Positions 50,329 through 58,956 of a stretch of DNA of 64,000 nucleotides are shown here, one piece after another. Within the stretch, counting starts at the first letter, position 1. The number at the start of each line of letters is the position of its first letter. The stretch lies in contig CACGZQ010000003.1 in the NCBI GenBank assembly GCA_902577575.1, positions 28,084 through 92,083 on the forward strand. Direction: 5' to 3'. The translations under genes and the position numbers were made by a program. The DNA comes from an uncultured Pelagibacteraceae bacterium. GTDB taxonomy: Bacteria > Pseudomonadota > Alphaproteobacteria > Pelagibacterales > Pelagibacteraceae. The notes beneath the pieces were generated by a model. The model did no database searches and had not been told where the DNA came from. It saw nothing but the letters and a program-made list of their open reading frames with translations.

Positions 50329-51434
50329 TATCTTTTATAATACCTTTTATTATACTACTAACAGTTGTAGTATTTATCCATGAATATGGCCACTATTACT
50401 ATGCTAAGAAGTATGGAGTAGGAGTTACAGATTTTTCTATTGGATTTGGAAGAGAAATATTTGGTTTTAACGATAAGTCAGGAACCCGTTGGAAGTTCTG
50501 TCTTATACCATTAGGTGGATACGTAAAGTTTTTTGGTGATAGAAATGTTTTTAGTCAAGCAGAGCAAGAGGAATTATTAAAAAAATATAGTAAAGAAGAT
50601 CAGGAAAAACTATTTGTTGTTAAACCTTTATATCAAAGATCTTTAATAGTTGCTGCAGGTCCATTTGCTAATTTCCTGTTAGCAATATTGATTTTTGCAT
50701 TTATTTACATGTTTGCAGGAAAAGATTTTACACCAGCCCAAATTCAAGAAGTTCAGCCAGAAAGCCCAGCATACGAAGTTGGCATAAAATCTGGAGATAT
50801 AATTAAATCAATAAATGATAAAGAAATTAAAAGCATAATGGAGGTTTCTGCCTTCATAAACTCCTCCTCTTCAAATGTGATAAATATTGGCATTTTAAGA
50901 AACGATAATGAACTCAAATTTTCTGTAGAACCAAAAATTATTAAAAGTGAAGATGCTTTTGGAAATAAAGCAAATAAAAAAATAATCGGAATTAAAATTG
51001 CACCTTTGAATGACGAAATTAAAAGGCAAAGATTGGGTCCTGCGACAGCTATATTTTATGCAATAAAAGAAACATGGTTTGTAATTGATGCTTCTTGGAA
51101 TTTTATTATATCAATGTTTGAAGGCACTGGAGATACCACTCAATTAGGTGGCCCAATTAAAATAGCAAAAATTACAGGACAAGTGGCTAAACTTGGTTTT
51201 ATAGCCTTTTTAAGCATTATGGCCTACATATCAATTAGCTTAGGATTTATAAATTTATTACCAATTCCCATGCTAGATGGAGGGCATTTGATGTTTTATG
51301 CTTTTGAGAAGGTTTTAGGCAGACCTTTAACACAAAGAACACAGGAGGGATTTTTCCGAATCGGTCTTTTTTTGCTACTTTCTCTAATGTTTTTCACAAC
51401 ATTTAATGACTTAAAAGATTTAGGTTTGTTTTAA
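50316..51434 (+). CDS. rseP: site-2 protease-like RIP metalloprotease
   Basis: HEYGHYYYAKKYGVGV; NLLPIPMLDGGHL; PDZ-like segment. Confidence 0.92.
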   Translation: MEILISFIIPFIILLTVVVFIHEYGHYYYAKKYGVGVTDFSIGFGREIFGFNDKSGTRWKFCLIPLGGYVKFFGDRNVFSQAEQEELLKKYSKEDQEKLFVVKPLYQRSLIVAAGPFANFLLAILIFAFIYMFAGKDFTPAQIQEVQPESPAYEVGIKSGDIIKSINDKEIKSIMEVSAFINSSSSNVINIGILRNDNELKFSVEPKIIKSEDAFGNKANKKIIGIKIAPLNDEIKRQRLGPATAIFYAIKETWFVIDASWNFIISMFEGTGDTTQLGGPIKIAKITGQVAKLGFIAFLSIMAYISISLGFINLLPIPMLDGGHLMFYAFEKVLGRPLTQRTQEGFFRIGLFLLLSLMFFTTFNDLKDLGLF

Positions 51435-51457
51435 GCCATTTTTTAATTAAAAAAAGT

Positions 51458-51538
51458 CAATAAAATCAACACTTTTAAGGTACACAATATATTGTGTTGA
51501 TATTTACGTGAAACACCAAAAAAATGTTGATTTTATTG
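51458..51538. promoter_or_regulatory. nested palindromic region upstream of the HU gene
   Basis: Outer 14-bp inverted repeat CAATAAAATCAACA (51458-51471)/TGTTGATTTTATTG (51525-51538) around perfect 16-bp palindrome ACACAATATATTGTGT (51482-51497). Confidence 0.6.
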
Positions 51539-51576
51539 GATTTTTATAGAGATTGGTAAATAACTAAGGGGCATAA

Positions 51577-51852
51577 ATGAATAAAAAACAATTAGTAGCA
51601 AAAATATCGTCCACACTGGGTCAAAGCAAGGCTGATGCTGAGAGAACGTTTGATTCAATAACGACTATTATTTTGGATGCTTTAAAGAATGACGATACTG
51701 TAAAAATAGCTGGTTTTGGTACATATAAGGTGGCAAAAAGAAAAGCTAGAGTAGGAAGAAATCCACGAACAGGTGAGTCAATTCAAATCGCTGCATCCCA
51801 AAAAGTTAAGTTTTTACCTGCTAAAAGCTTAAAAGAAATGTTTAACAGATAA
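51577..51852 (+). CDS. hup: HU family DNA-binding protein
   Basis: MNKKQLVAKISSTLGQSKADAERTFDSI; GFGTYKVAKRKARVGRNPRTGE. Confidence 0.95.
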   Translation: MNKKQLVAKISSTLGQSKADAERTFDSITTIILDALKNDDTVKIAGFGTYKVAKRKARVGRNPRTGESIQIAASQKVKFLPAKSLKEMFNR

Positions 51853-51862
51853 ACGTTTTATT

Positions 51863-51895
51863 TAGCCCTTATTTGAAATCCTCAAATAAGGGCTA
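51863..51895. other. strong hairpin after HU gene (no T-tract on either side)
   Basis: TAGCCCTTATTTGA-aatcc-TCAAATAAGGGCTA, perfect 14-bp arms. Confidence 0.6.
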
Positions 51896-51990
51896 ACTAC
51901 TTGCAAAAACTGCATAGCTCAAATCAAGACAATTCAATTCTTTTTAGATAGTTAAAACCCTATAACGCACGCTTAACAAGGGAGTTAGTT

Positions 51991-53283
51991 ATGAAAAAAT
52001 ACTTAGGATACTTTCTAGCAGGTACAGCCATTTATTTTGGCTTTGCTGGTCTTGGATATGCTGAGACTACAGTGTCTGCAGAGGTACAATACATTTTTAA
52101 TACCCTATTATTTTTAATGTCAGGTTTCTTGGTCATGTGGATGGCTGCAGGTTTCGCTATGTTAGAGTCAGGATTAGTAACATCAAAATCTGTTTCAGCA
52201 ATCTGTGCAAAAAATATAGGTTTATACTCAATCGCCGGAGTAATGTTCTGGTTGGTTGGTTACAATTTAGCTTATGGTATTCCAGAAGGTGGATATATTG
52301 GTTCATTTACACCTTGGAGTGACAATTCATCATTAGAAACAGGATATTCTGATGGTTCTGATTGGTTCTTCCAAATGGTGTTCTGTGCAACTACAATGTC
52401 AATCGTATCTGGCACATTAGCTGAAAGAATTAAGATCTGGCCATTTTTCTTATTTGCCGCAATTTTAACTGGAATTATATATCCAATTTCAATGGGTTGG
52501 CAGTGGGGTGGCGGATGGTTATCGGTAGCTGGTTTCTCAGACTTTGCTGGTTCAACATTAGTACATGCTGCTGGAGGAGCTGCGGCTCTTGCAGGTGCAA
52601 TCGTATTAGGCGCTAGAACTGGTAGATTTTCAGGAAAAGGCGAGGCTAAACCGATGGCACCATTTGCTGCATCATCAATTCCGTTAGCAACATTAGGAGT
52701 ATTTATACTTTGGTTAGGTTGGTTCGGATTTAATGGTGGATCTCAATTAGCTTCTGGAACGCTAGAAGACGTTTCAGCAGTAGCAACAATTTATATTAAT
52801 ACGAACTTAGCTGCAGGTGGTGGTGTATTAGCTGCTGCAACAGTATCAAGAGTTATTGGTGGAAAAACTGACGTTGTTATGATGCTAAACGGCGCAATTG
52901 CTGGATTAGTAGGTATTACCGCAGAACCACTAACACCAAGTCCGTTAGCTGCAATCTTCATTGGAGCAATAGCAGGAGTATTAATGTACTTCTCAACAAA
53001 ACTATTGTTCAAAATGAAAATTGATGACGTAGTTGGAGCCATCCCAGCACACTTAGTAGCTGGAGTATGGGGTACATTAGCAGTGCCATTAACAAATGGA
53101 GATGTTACTTTCGGAGCACAATTCTTAGGAACTATCTCAGTTGTGGTATTCGTATTCGTAGTCTCACTAATTGTTTTCCAAATAATAAAAAACACAATTG
53201 GATTAAGAATTAGTAAAGAAGCTGAAAGGTTAGGAACTGACAAAGCAGAAGTCGGTGTAATAGCTTACGGTATCAGAGACTAA
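51991..53283 (+). CDS. amt: ammonium transporter
   Basis: MWMAAGFAMLESGLVTSKSVSAICAKN; FAGSTLVHAAGGAAALAGAIVLGAR. Confidence 0.96.
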   Translation: MKKYLGYFLAGTAIYFGFAGLGYAETTVSAEVQYIFNTLLFLMSGFLVMWMAAGFAMLESGLVTSKSVSAICAKNIGLYSIAGVMFWLVGYNLAYGIPEGGYIGSFTPWSDNSSLETGYSDGSDWFFQMVFCATTMSIVSGTLAERIKIWPFFLFAAILTGIIYPISMGWQWGGGWLSVAGFSDFAGSTLVHAAGGAAALAGAIVLGARTGRFSGKGEAKPMAPFAASSIPLATLGVFILWLGWFGFNGGSQLASGTLEDVSAVATIYINTNLAAGGGVLAAATVSRVIGGKTDVVMMLNGAIAGLVGITAEPLTPSPLAAIFIGAIAGVLMYFSTKLLFKMKIDDVVGAIPAHLVAGVWGTLAVPLTNGDVTFGAQFLGTISVVVFVFVVSLIVFQIIKNTIGLRISKEAERLGTDKAEVGVIAYGIRD

Positions 53284-53318
53284 TTAAAAGTTCCCTCCCT
53301 CGTTAGTTGGGAAAAATT

Positions 53319-53352
53319 ATAAGGCCTGCAGGTTTCCCCCTTCAGGCCTTAT
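53319..53352 (+). terminator. terminator-like hairpin after first amt
   Basis: ATAAGGCCTG-(14 nt)-CAGGCCTTAT followed by ttatttta. Confidence 0.7.
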
Positions 53353-53437
53353 TTATTTTACAAACCTCGTATGCATTAAATTCATGCTTCAAAACTTTTA
53401 AATTTGATATCAACTCATCAAAAAAAAGGGGGGAAAC

Positions 53438-54727
53438 ATGAAAAAATTAACTTTCATTTTAATAGGTTGTATTTCTGCTTTACTAATTAGCTCTCAAAGC
53501 TTTGCAGAAACAACTATGTCTCAAGAGGGACAATATATTTTTAACTCATTAGGATTTTATTTGGGTGGAGTGCTAGTTGCTTTCATGGCAGCAGGTTTCT
53601 GTATGCTTGAGAGTGGATTAGTGACGACGAAAAGTGTATCGACAATTGCCGCGAAAAATATAGGTAAATTTGCTATATGCTCACTCGTTTTCTTTTTGGT
53701 AGGCTATAATTTAGCTTATGGCGTACCAGAGGGTGGTTATGTAGGCTCATTTACCATTTGGACAGACTCGTCCGACGCTGAAACAGGTTACTCAGGCTAT
53801 TCAGATTGGTTCTTTCAAACAATGTTTGTGTGTGCAACAGCTTCAATAGTATCTGGAGCAGTAGCAGAGAGAATTAAGATCTGGCCATTCTTCATTTTTG
53901 CAGCAATTATGGCAGGAGTTATTTATCCAATTTCAATGGGATGGCAATGGGGAGGCGGCTGGTTAGCTAGCGGAGGCTTTTCTGATTTTGCAGGTTCAAC
54001 TTTAGTTCATGGATGTGGTGGCGCAGCAGCGCTCGCTGGAGTTATAGTTCTCGGAGCTAGAGAGGGCAGATTTGGACGAAAAGGTGAAAAGAGATCAATG
54101 CAACCTTTTGCAGCTTCAAGTATTCCATTGGTAACACTTGGAACTTTTTTACTTTGGTTTGGATGGTTTGGTTTTAACGGCTTTAGTCAACTAGCAATGG
54201 GAACTTTTGACGATGTAAATGCAATTTCTAAAATTGCAGTTAATACACATTTAGCAGGTGCAGCAGGAACTTTTACCGGAGCTGCTATTACAAGATTAAT
54301 TGGAGGTAAGACCGATATTGTTATGATGCTGAATGGTGCTCTAGCTGGATTAGTAGCTATAACTGCAGAACCTCTAACACCTGGTCCAATTACGGCTATG
54401 TTTATTGGATCCATAGGTGCAATCATTATGTATTTTGGTACAAAAATGTTAGAGAGCTATGGTTTAGATGATGTAGTTGGGGCTATTCCAGTACATATGT
54501 TTGCCGGAATATTTGGAACTTTAGTAGTTCCTTTAACAAATCCTGATACATCCTTTGGCACTCAATTTATTGGGACTGCATCCGTTTGTATTTTTAGTTT
54601 TGGATTGTCTTGGCTGACTTTCACAGCTCTTAAATCAACTATTGGATTAAGAATTAGTAAAGCCGCTGAGAAATTAGGAACTGATAAAGCTGAGGTAGGA
54701 GTTACCGCTTATTCTATAAGAGACTAA
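53438..54727 (+). CDS. amt: ammonium transporter, second tandem paralog
   Basis: AFMAAGFCMLESGLVTTKSVSTIAAKN; FAGSTLVHGCGGAAALAGVIVLGAR. Confidence 0.96.
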   Translation: MKKLTFILIGCISALLISSQSFAETTMSQEGQYIFNSLGFYLGGVLVAFMAAGFCMLESGLVTTKSVSTIAAKNIGKFAICSLVFFLVGYNLAYGVPEGGYVGSFTIWTDSSDAETGYSGYSDWFFQTMFVCATASIVSGAVAERIKIWPFFIFAAIMAGVIYPISMGWQWGGGWLASGGFSDFAGSTLVHGCGGAAALAGVIVLGAREGRFGRKGEKRSMQPFAASSIPLVTLGTFLLWFGWFGFNGFSQLAMGTFDDVNAISKIAVNTHLAGAAGTFTGAAITRLIGGKTDIVMMLNGALAGLVAITAEPLTPGPITAMFIGSIGAIIMYFGTKMLESYGLDDVVGAIPVHMFAGIFGTLVVPLTNPDTSFGTQFIGTASVCIFSFGLSWLTFTALKSTIGLRISKAAEKLGTDKAEVGVTAYSIRD

Positions 54728-54737
54728 AAAAAACTTA

Positions 54738-54767
54738 AATAAAGGCCTGATCAATCAGGCCTTTATT
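54738..54767. terminator. terminator-like hairpin after second amt
   Basis: Perfect IR AATAAAGGCCTGAT-ca-ATCAGGCCTTTATT. Confidence 0.75.
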
Positions 54768-55785
54768 ACTTGTTTTTTTCCCATAAATTTTTCACATCAA
54801 TCATTGGGGATACTCCAAAAATTGAATTAATATTTGCGCAATGAATAGCTAAACTTGGAATCGGAGATAAACAAGAATGTGATTTGTAGATATTATGAAG
54901 CGGTTGTTCCCAAGGGTCTTTCCATTCTAATCCCATTTTTTCTAACTCATTAAAGTATTTATCTATTAAATTTTTACTAGTCATAAAAGTTACAAGGCTT
55001 TCTGATACAGTCCTCCAATGATACTTTTCTCCAAGATATATTTTTGTATCTTCATCTTTTGTATACAAATAAGGATAATCGGATGGTAGTAATATTATTT
55101 CATCTGAAAAAAAAGAGGAAAACTTTTCATAACTAAAAATCATTTCTGTAATTGCATTAGGTGTATGCAAATAATCATCTTCTACAAAATATATTAAATC
55201 GGCATTTTCATTTTTTGCAATTAATAAAGAATTATAAAAATTTGCCATATTTGAAAATTTAGCCTTAGAGTAATGACCTTTAATTTTATCTTTAAATTTT
55301 TCCACTTCAATTGAAATTAAATCATTTTTAGTGTCCGAACTTCTTAAAATTTCGCGGATTTTTGCTAAATCTTTTTCAGAAGAGTTTGTATCAGTAATAA
55401 TTATTTCAAAATTTGAATTTGGAAAATTTTTTTTGGCAATATTTATAGAGTTAATTAATGATTTCAAAGTTCTAAAAGTATATTCATTTTTTTCACAATC
55501 AAATATTCTTTTCTTATTTTGGTCCATTATTAATTCTGAAGTACAAGTTCTAAGAATAATCTTAAGAGAATTAACTTTTCTCTTAATATTAATTTGGCCC
55601 AATGGAATAGTTACTGATTTTTTGCCTGGAATACTAAGAGTTTCACTTAAGCTTTTATTTAAAGTCGGGGAGCTAAAATCTGATTGATTAATAATTTCAT
55701 AGCCAAGTAATCTACAAATCTTAATAAATATTCTTTTTAAAAAACTAGATTTTTTTGTATTTTCTATTTTTTTCATTCTGGTCAA
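54766..55785 (-). CDS. hypothetical glycosyltransferase-like protein
   Basis: Long ORF; ADLIYFVEDDYLHTPNAITEMI resembles a GT-A DxD region. Confidence 0.65.
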   Translation of the reverse strand: MTRMKKIENTKKSSFLKRIFIKICRLLGYEIINQSDFSSPTLNKSLSETLSIPGKKSVTIPLGQINIKRKVNSLKIILRTCTSELIMDQNKKRIFDCEKNEYTFRTLKSLINSINIAKKNFPNSNFEIIITDTNSSEKDLAKIREILRSSDTKNDLISIEVEKFKDKIKGHYSKAKFSNMANFYNSLLIAKNENADLIYFVEDDYLHTPNAITEMIFSYEKFSSFFSDEIILLPSDYPYLYTKDEDTKIYLGEKYHWRTVSESLVTFMTSKNLIDKYFNELEKMGLEWKDPWEQPLHNIYKSHSCLSPIPSLAIHCANINSIFGVSPMIDVKNLWEKNK

Positions 55786-55814
55786 ATTTATATATTAGTT
55801 TATATTCTACTTCT

Positions 55815-56213
55815 ATGAACATTAAATCTTCTCAAGAATTAGTAGCAGAAGCTGAAAAAAAAATTGAAACTTTGAGCGCAAAAGAGGCTAAAATCTTAGT
55901 CGATAAAAAGGAAATAACTCTAATTGATGTAAGGGATATTAGGGAGCTTTGGAAAGAAGGCACTCTAGAAAATTCAATACATATACCGAGAGGCATGTTG
56001 GAATTCTGGCTTGATCCTCAAAGCTCATATTACAATTCAAATAAAATTAAAGAAGTAAAGAAAATGGTATTATTTTGTGCATTAGGTTTTCGCTCTGCAT
56101 TAGCAACAAAAAGCTTAGTTGATATGGGATTTAAAAATGTTGCTCACGTTAGCGGGGGATTTGATGCTTTAAAAAATGCAGGTGTTAAAGTAATCAATAA
56201 AGATAAGAAATAA
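55815..56213 (+). CDS. rhodanese-like domain protein
   Basis: TLIDVRDIRELWKEGTLENSIHIPRGMLEFWLDP; FCALGFRSALAT active-site Cys. Confidence 0.92.
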   Translation: MNIKSSQELVAEAEKKIETLSAKEAKILVDKKEITLIDVRDIRELWKEGTLENSIHIPRGMLEFWLDPQSSYYNSNKIKEVKKMVLFCALGFRSALATKSLVDMGFKNVAHVSGGFDALKNAGVKVINKDKK

Positions 56214-56214
56214 T

Positions 56215-56823
56215 TTATTTACTTGCTTCTTTCAAGACAAACTCAATTCTATCTTGTCCCCAAAAGATTTTATTATTTGAAACAAAAGTTGGAGCTCCAA
56301 AAATACCCTTTTCATAGGCCTCACTTGTTCTTTTTTTTAGTGTATCCTTGATAGATGACGAAGTGGCTCTTAAAGCAAAAGTTTTAGGATTTACGTTTAA
56401 ATTTTTAAGGACTTTTTGAACGATATTATCATCATTCATATTCAAACCATCTTGCCAAATAGAATCAAAAATATTGTCTATATAATAACTTTTGAAATTA
56501 TCTTCTTCAGCTACAAAGACACCTCTCATTAAATTTAAGCTTCTTATTGGAAAATAAGAATTAAATTTAAATTTAACATTATTTCTTTCTGCAATTAGCT
56601 TACAGTCTCTTATCATATGTTTTGCTTTAGCAGGAATAAAAGCTGGAGCTTTAATCCCATGTAAATTATGTAATCCACCTAAAAGAATAGGCTTATAACT
56701 AATCTTTATTGAAGCTTTACGCTCAATTTTTTTTATTTCTTTATGTGCTAGAAAAGAATATGGACTTACAAAGTCAAAATAAAAATCAAATGGTTTAATC
56801 ATTAAAGCTGATTTTTTTTGCAA
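56215..56823 (-). CDS. 2-hydroxychromene-2-carboxylate isomerase/DsbA family protein
   Basis: FDFYFDFVSPYSFLAHKEI; GIFGAPTFVSNNKIFWGQDR. Confidence 0.9.
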   Translation of the reverse strand: MQKKSALMIKPFDFYFDFVSPYSFLAHKEIKKIERKASIKISYKPILLGGLHNLHGIKAPAFIPAKAKHMIRDCKLIAERNNVKFKFNSYFPIRSLNLMRGVFVAEEDNFKSYYIDNIFDSIWQDGLNMNDDNIVQKVLKNLNVNPKTFALRATSSSIKDTLKKRTSEAYEKGIFGAPTFVSNNKIFWGQDRIEFVLKEASK

Positions 56824-57265
56824 AAAGAATTCTTAAAAACCAATAAAAGATTAATCCTACGGGACCAGTAAAATAGGTTAAGATTAAAGACGGGATCGTA
56901 ATTATTCTTGGAATTAGATATCTTTTAGAGTCTCTCACAATCCATGCCCCAGCAAACAAACTTATCGATAGAAAATGTATCCAAAATATTAAAAGTAAAA
57001 TTTCACTTGAAAACATTGAATATAAAGAGTCTAATCCGTAGTATAATTCAAAACCAGATAGGATATTATTTTCCAAGTATAGGTTGAAAGACAAATAGGC
57101 GTAAGCAATCGCTAGGAGTAATAAAGGTATAATTGATTGTGCAAAAAAATTTGTTATCGGGTGATAAGGAATAAAGATTAGTAGCAACCAGAAAGGAATT
57201 ACCCCCCAATTTGTAATCAAATAAATAATTTCTGGATTAATAATTTCTAATAGATCATTTATCAT
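56795..57265 (-). CDS. ABA4-like (DUF4281) membrane protein
   Basis: NWGVIPFWLLLIFIP; WIHFLSISLFAGAWIVRDSKRYLIPRIITIPSLILTYFTGPVGLIFYWFLR. Confidence 0.8.
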   Translation of the reverse strand: MINDLLEIINPEIIYLITNWGVIPFWLLLIFIPYHPITNFFAQSIIPLLLLAIAYAYLSFNLYLENNILSGFELYYGLDSLYSMFSSEILLLIFWIHFLSISLFAGAWIVRDSKRYLIPRIITIPSLILTYFTGPVGLIFYWFLRILFAKKISFND

Positions 57266-57291
57266 AAAAAATAATATAGTATATTAAAATA

Positions 57292-57852
57292 ATGAATCCC
57301 ACATCAAATAAAAGTGATTTTGAAGATCTAACTACCAATTTAAAAGACTTGGCATATTCATATCTTGAGAAATATAATCCTTCCAAACAACAATTAAAAA
57401 TTTACTTACTAAAGAAATATTTGACTAAAATTAAAGGAACCAAGTCAAAAAAAGAGGTAACATCAATTATTGATGAAATAGTCATTAATTTAGAAAAAAA
57501 TAAAATTTTGAGTGATGAATTATATTCAGACTCTAAAGCAAGAATGTATCTAAGAAGGGGTTATTCTTTAAATAAGATAAATCAATCTTTAAGAAGTAAA
57601 GGAATAGATGAAAAATTCGTAAAACAAAGCTTAGAAAAAATTAAAGAAAATCAAATCGAACCTGATTTCGTCTCTGCGTTAAAACTTTGTAAGAGGAGAA
57701 GGATAGGGCCTGTTCGTCCAGAAAATAACCGTGAATTATTCTATAAAAAAGATATGGGCATTTTAGCTAGAGGCGGATTTAGTTTCGATTTATCAAAGAG
57801 AGTCTTAGATCTTGATGTTAAAGAATTTAATAAGTTAATTAGACTTATTTGA
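57292..57852 (+). CDS. recX: RecX family regulatory protein
   Basis: AYSYLEKYNPSKQQLKIYLLKK; RRRIGPVRPENN. Confidence 0.8.
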   Translation: MNPTSNKSDFEDLTTNLKDLAYSYLEKYNPSKQQLKIYLLKKYLTKIKGTKSKKEVTSIIDEIVINLEKNKILSDELYSDSKARMYLRRGYSLNKINQSLRSKGIDEKFVKQSLEKIKENQIEPDFVSALKLCKRRRIGPVRPENNRELFYKKDMGILARGGFSFDLSKRVLDLDVKEFNKLIRLI

Positions 57853-57978
57853 TTTCTTTTTTTTTTCTTCTTCCACAAGAAAATCAATTTTTCTTTTAAG
57901 TGCATTTCTTACCAAAATAAAGAATAAGACACCAAAAATAGTAACTGATATAATAATTATTAAAATTGTTTTAATCAT
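57835..57978 (-). CDS. putative 47-aa single-pass membrane protein
   Basis: Hand translation begins MIKTILIIIISVTIFGVLFFILVRNALKRKIDFLVEEE; 144 nt in frame; start overlaps the 3' end of cysQ-like gene. Confidence 0.45.
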   Translation of the reverse strand: MIKTILIIIISVTIFGVLFFILVRNALKRKIDFLVEEEKKKKSNKSN

Positions 57979-58750
57979 TCAAATTCTCAGATCGTTTAAT
58001 TAATAGACTTGGATTTCTATAGTCTGCTTTTCCGTATAAGAATGGTTTCTCATCTAAAGTTTTAATAATAGCTCCAGCGTTTTGAGCAATAGCATGTCCC
58101 GCAGCATAATCCCACTCATTTGCCCTTTCTCTTGCAGCATAAATATCATATTCACCTGTAGCAATAACACAAAATTTATACGAGCTAGCCATTTTAACTA
58201 TAGAGTTTACATTGTTTTCTTTTAGTTTATTCAAAATCAGATCTGATGGTTTTATCACACTAGATAAGGCAACAATTTTTCCTTTTGGTTGTTTTTTTTT
58301 ACAACTTATTTTGTTCGTTTTACCGTTTTCAATTAAAAAACTTTCACCTGGTCCATATGAGAAGAAAAGTCTATTCTTTTTTGGTACACCAACTAGCCCT
58401 AAAACAGGAACTTTATCAATTATTAGTGCAGCATTAATTGTATATTCATCTTTTCCAGCAATATATTCTTTAGTTCCATCGATAGGATCAATAAGCCAAA
58501 AAACTTTTGAAGTATTCTTTACCTTCAAATCAACTGTTTCCTCGGAAATAATTTTGATATTCGGTGTTAGTTCTGAAATTTTTTTAGAAATTATCTCATT
58601 TACTAATAAATCCCCATTGCTGACAGGCGATTTATCTTCTTTAATTTCTATTTTCAAACCTTCATTATAAAGCCTTATTGACTCTTTTCCTGCATATTCA
58701 AAAGTTTTTATCAAATTTTCTGCAATAACTTTAAGTTCATTACTATTCAT
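57971..58750 (-). CDS. cysQ: 3'(2'),5'-bisphosphate nucleotidase (CysQ)
   Basis: DKSPVSNGDLLVNEII; WLIDPIDGTKEYIAGKDEYTINAAL. Confidence 0.9.
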   Translation of the reverse strand: MNSNELKVIAENLIKTFEYAGKESIRLYNEGLKIEIKEDKSPVSNGDLLVNEIISKKISELTPNIKIISEETVDLKVKNTSKVFWLIDPIDGTKEYIAGKDEYTINAALIIDKVPVLGLVGVPKKNRLFFSYGPGESFLIENGKTNKISCKKKQPKGKIVALSSVIKPSDLILNKLKENNVNSIVKMASSYKFCVIATGEYDIYAARERANEWDYAAGHAIAQNAGAIIKTLDEKPFLYGKADYRNPSLLIKRSENLND

Positions 58751-58916
58751 GTTCTATTTTTTCTAATGTTACATTTTCAATATTTATTACTCGTTTTCCA
58801 AAATTTTCGAAATTTACTGTGACTTTGTTACCTATGATCGATTGCACTTGACCTATCCCCCAATCGTTATTTGCAGGATTCTTAACATAATCACCTGGTT
58901 CAAAGTCAATAAGCAT
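58743..58916 (-). CDS. DUF3553-like small protein (57 aa)
   Basis: Hand translation MLIDFEPGDYVKNPANNDWGIGQVQSIIGNKVTVNFENFGKRVINIENVTLEKIEHE; below ORF-track cut-off. Confidence 0.85.
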   Translation of the reverse strand: MLIDFEPGDYVKNPANNDWGIGQVQSIIGNKVTVNFENFGKRVINIENVTLEKIEHE

Positions 58917-58956
58917 TATGGAAAAAAAATATTAAATATACTATACACTCTTAATT

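Noticed and set aside
52791-53243. 150-aa minus-strand ORF
   Set aside because: Antisense to the first Amt gene; Thr/Pro/Ala-rich shadow translation.
55331-55687. 118-aa plus-strand ORF
   Set aside because: Antisense within a longer, glycosyltransferase-like minus-strand CDS.
58212-58670. 152-aa plus-strand ORF
   Set aside because: Antisense to cysQ with Phe/Ser-rich shadow composition.
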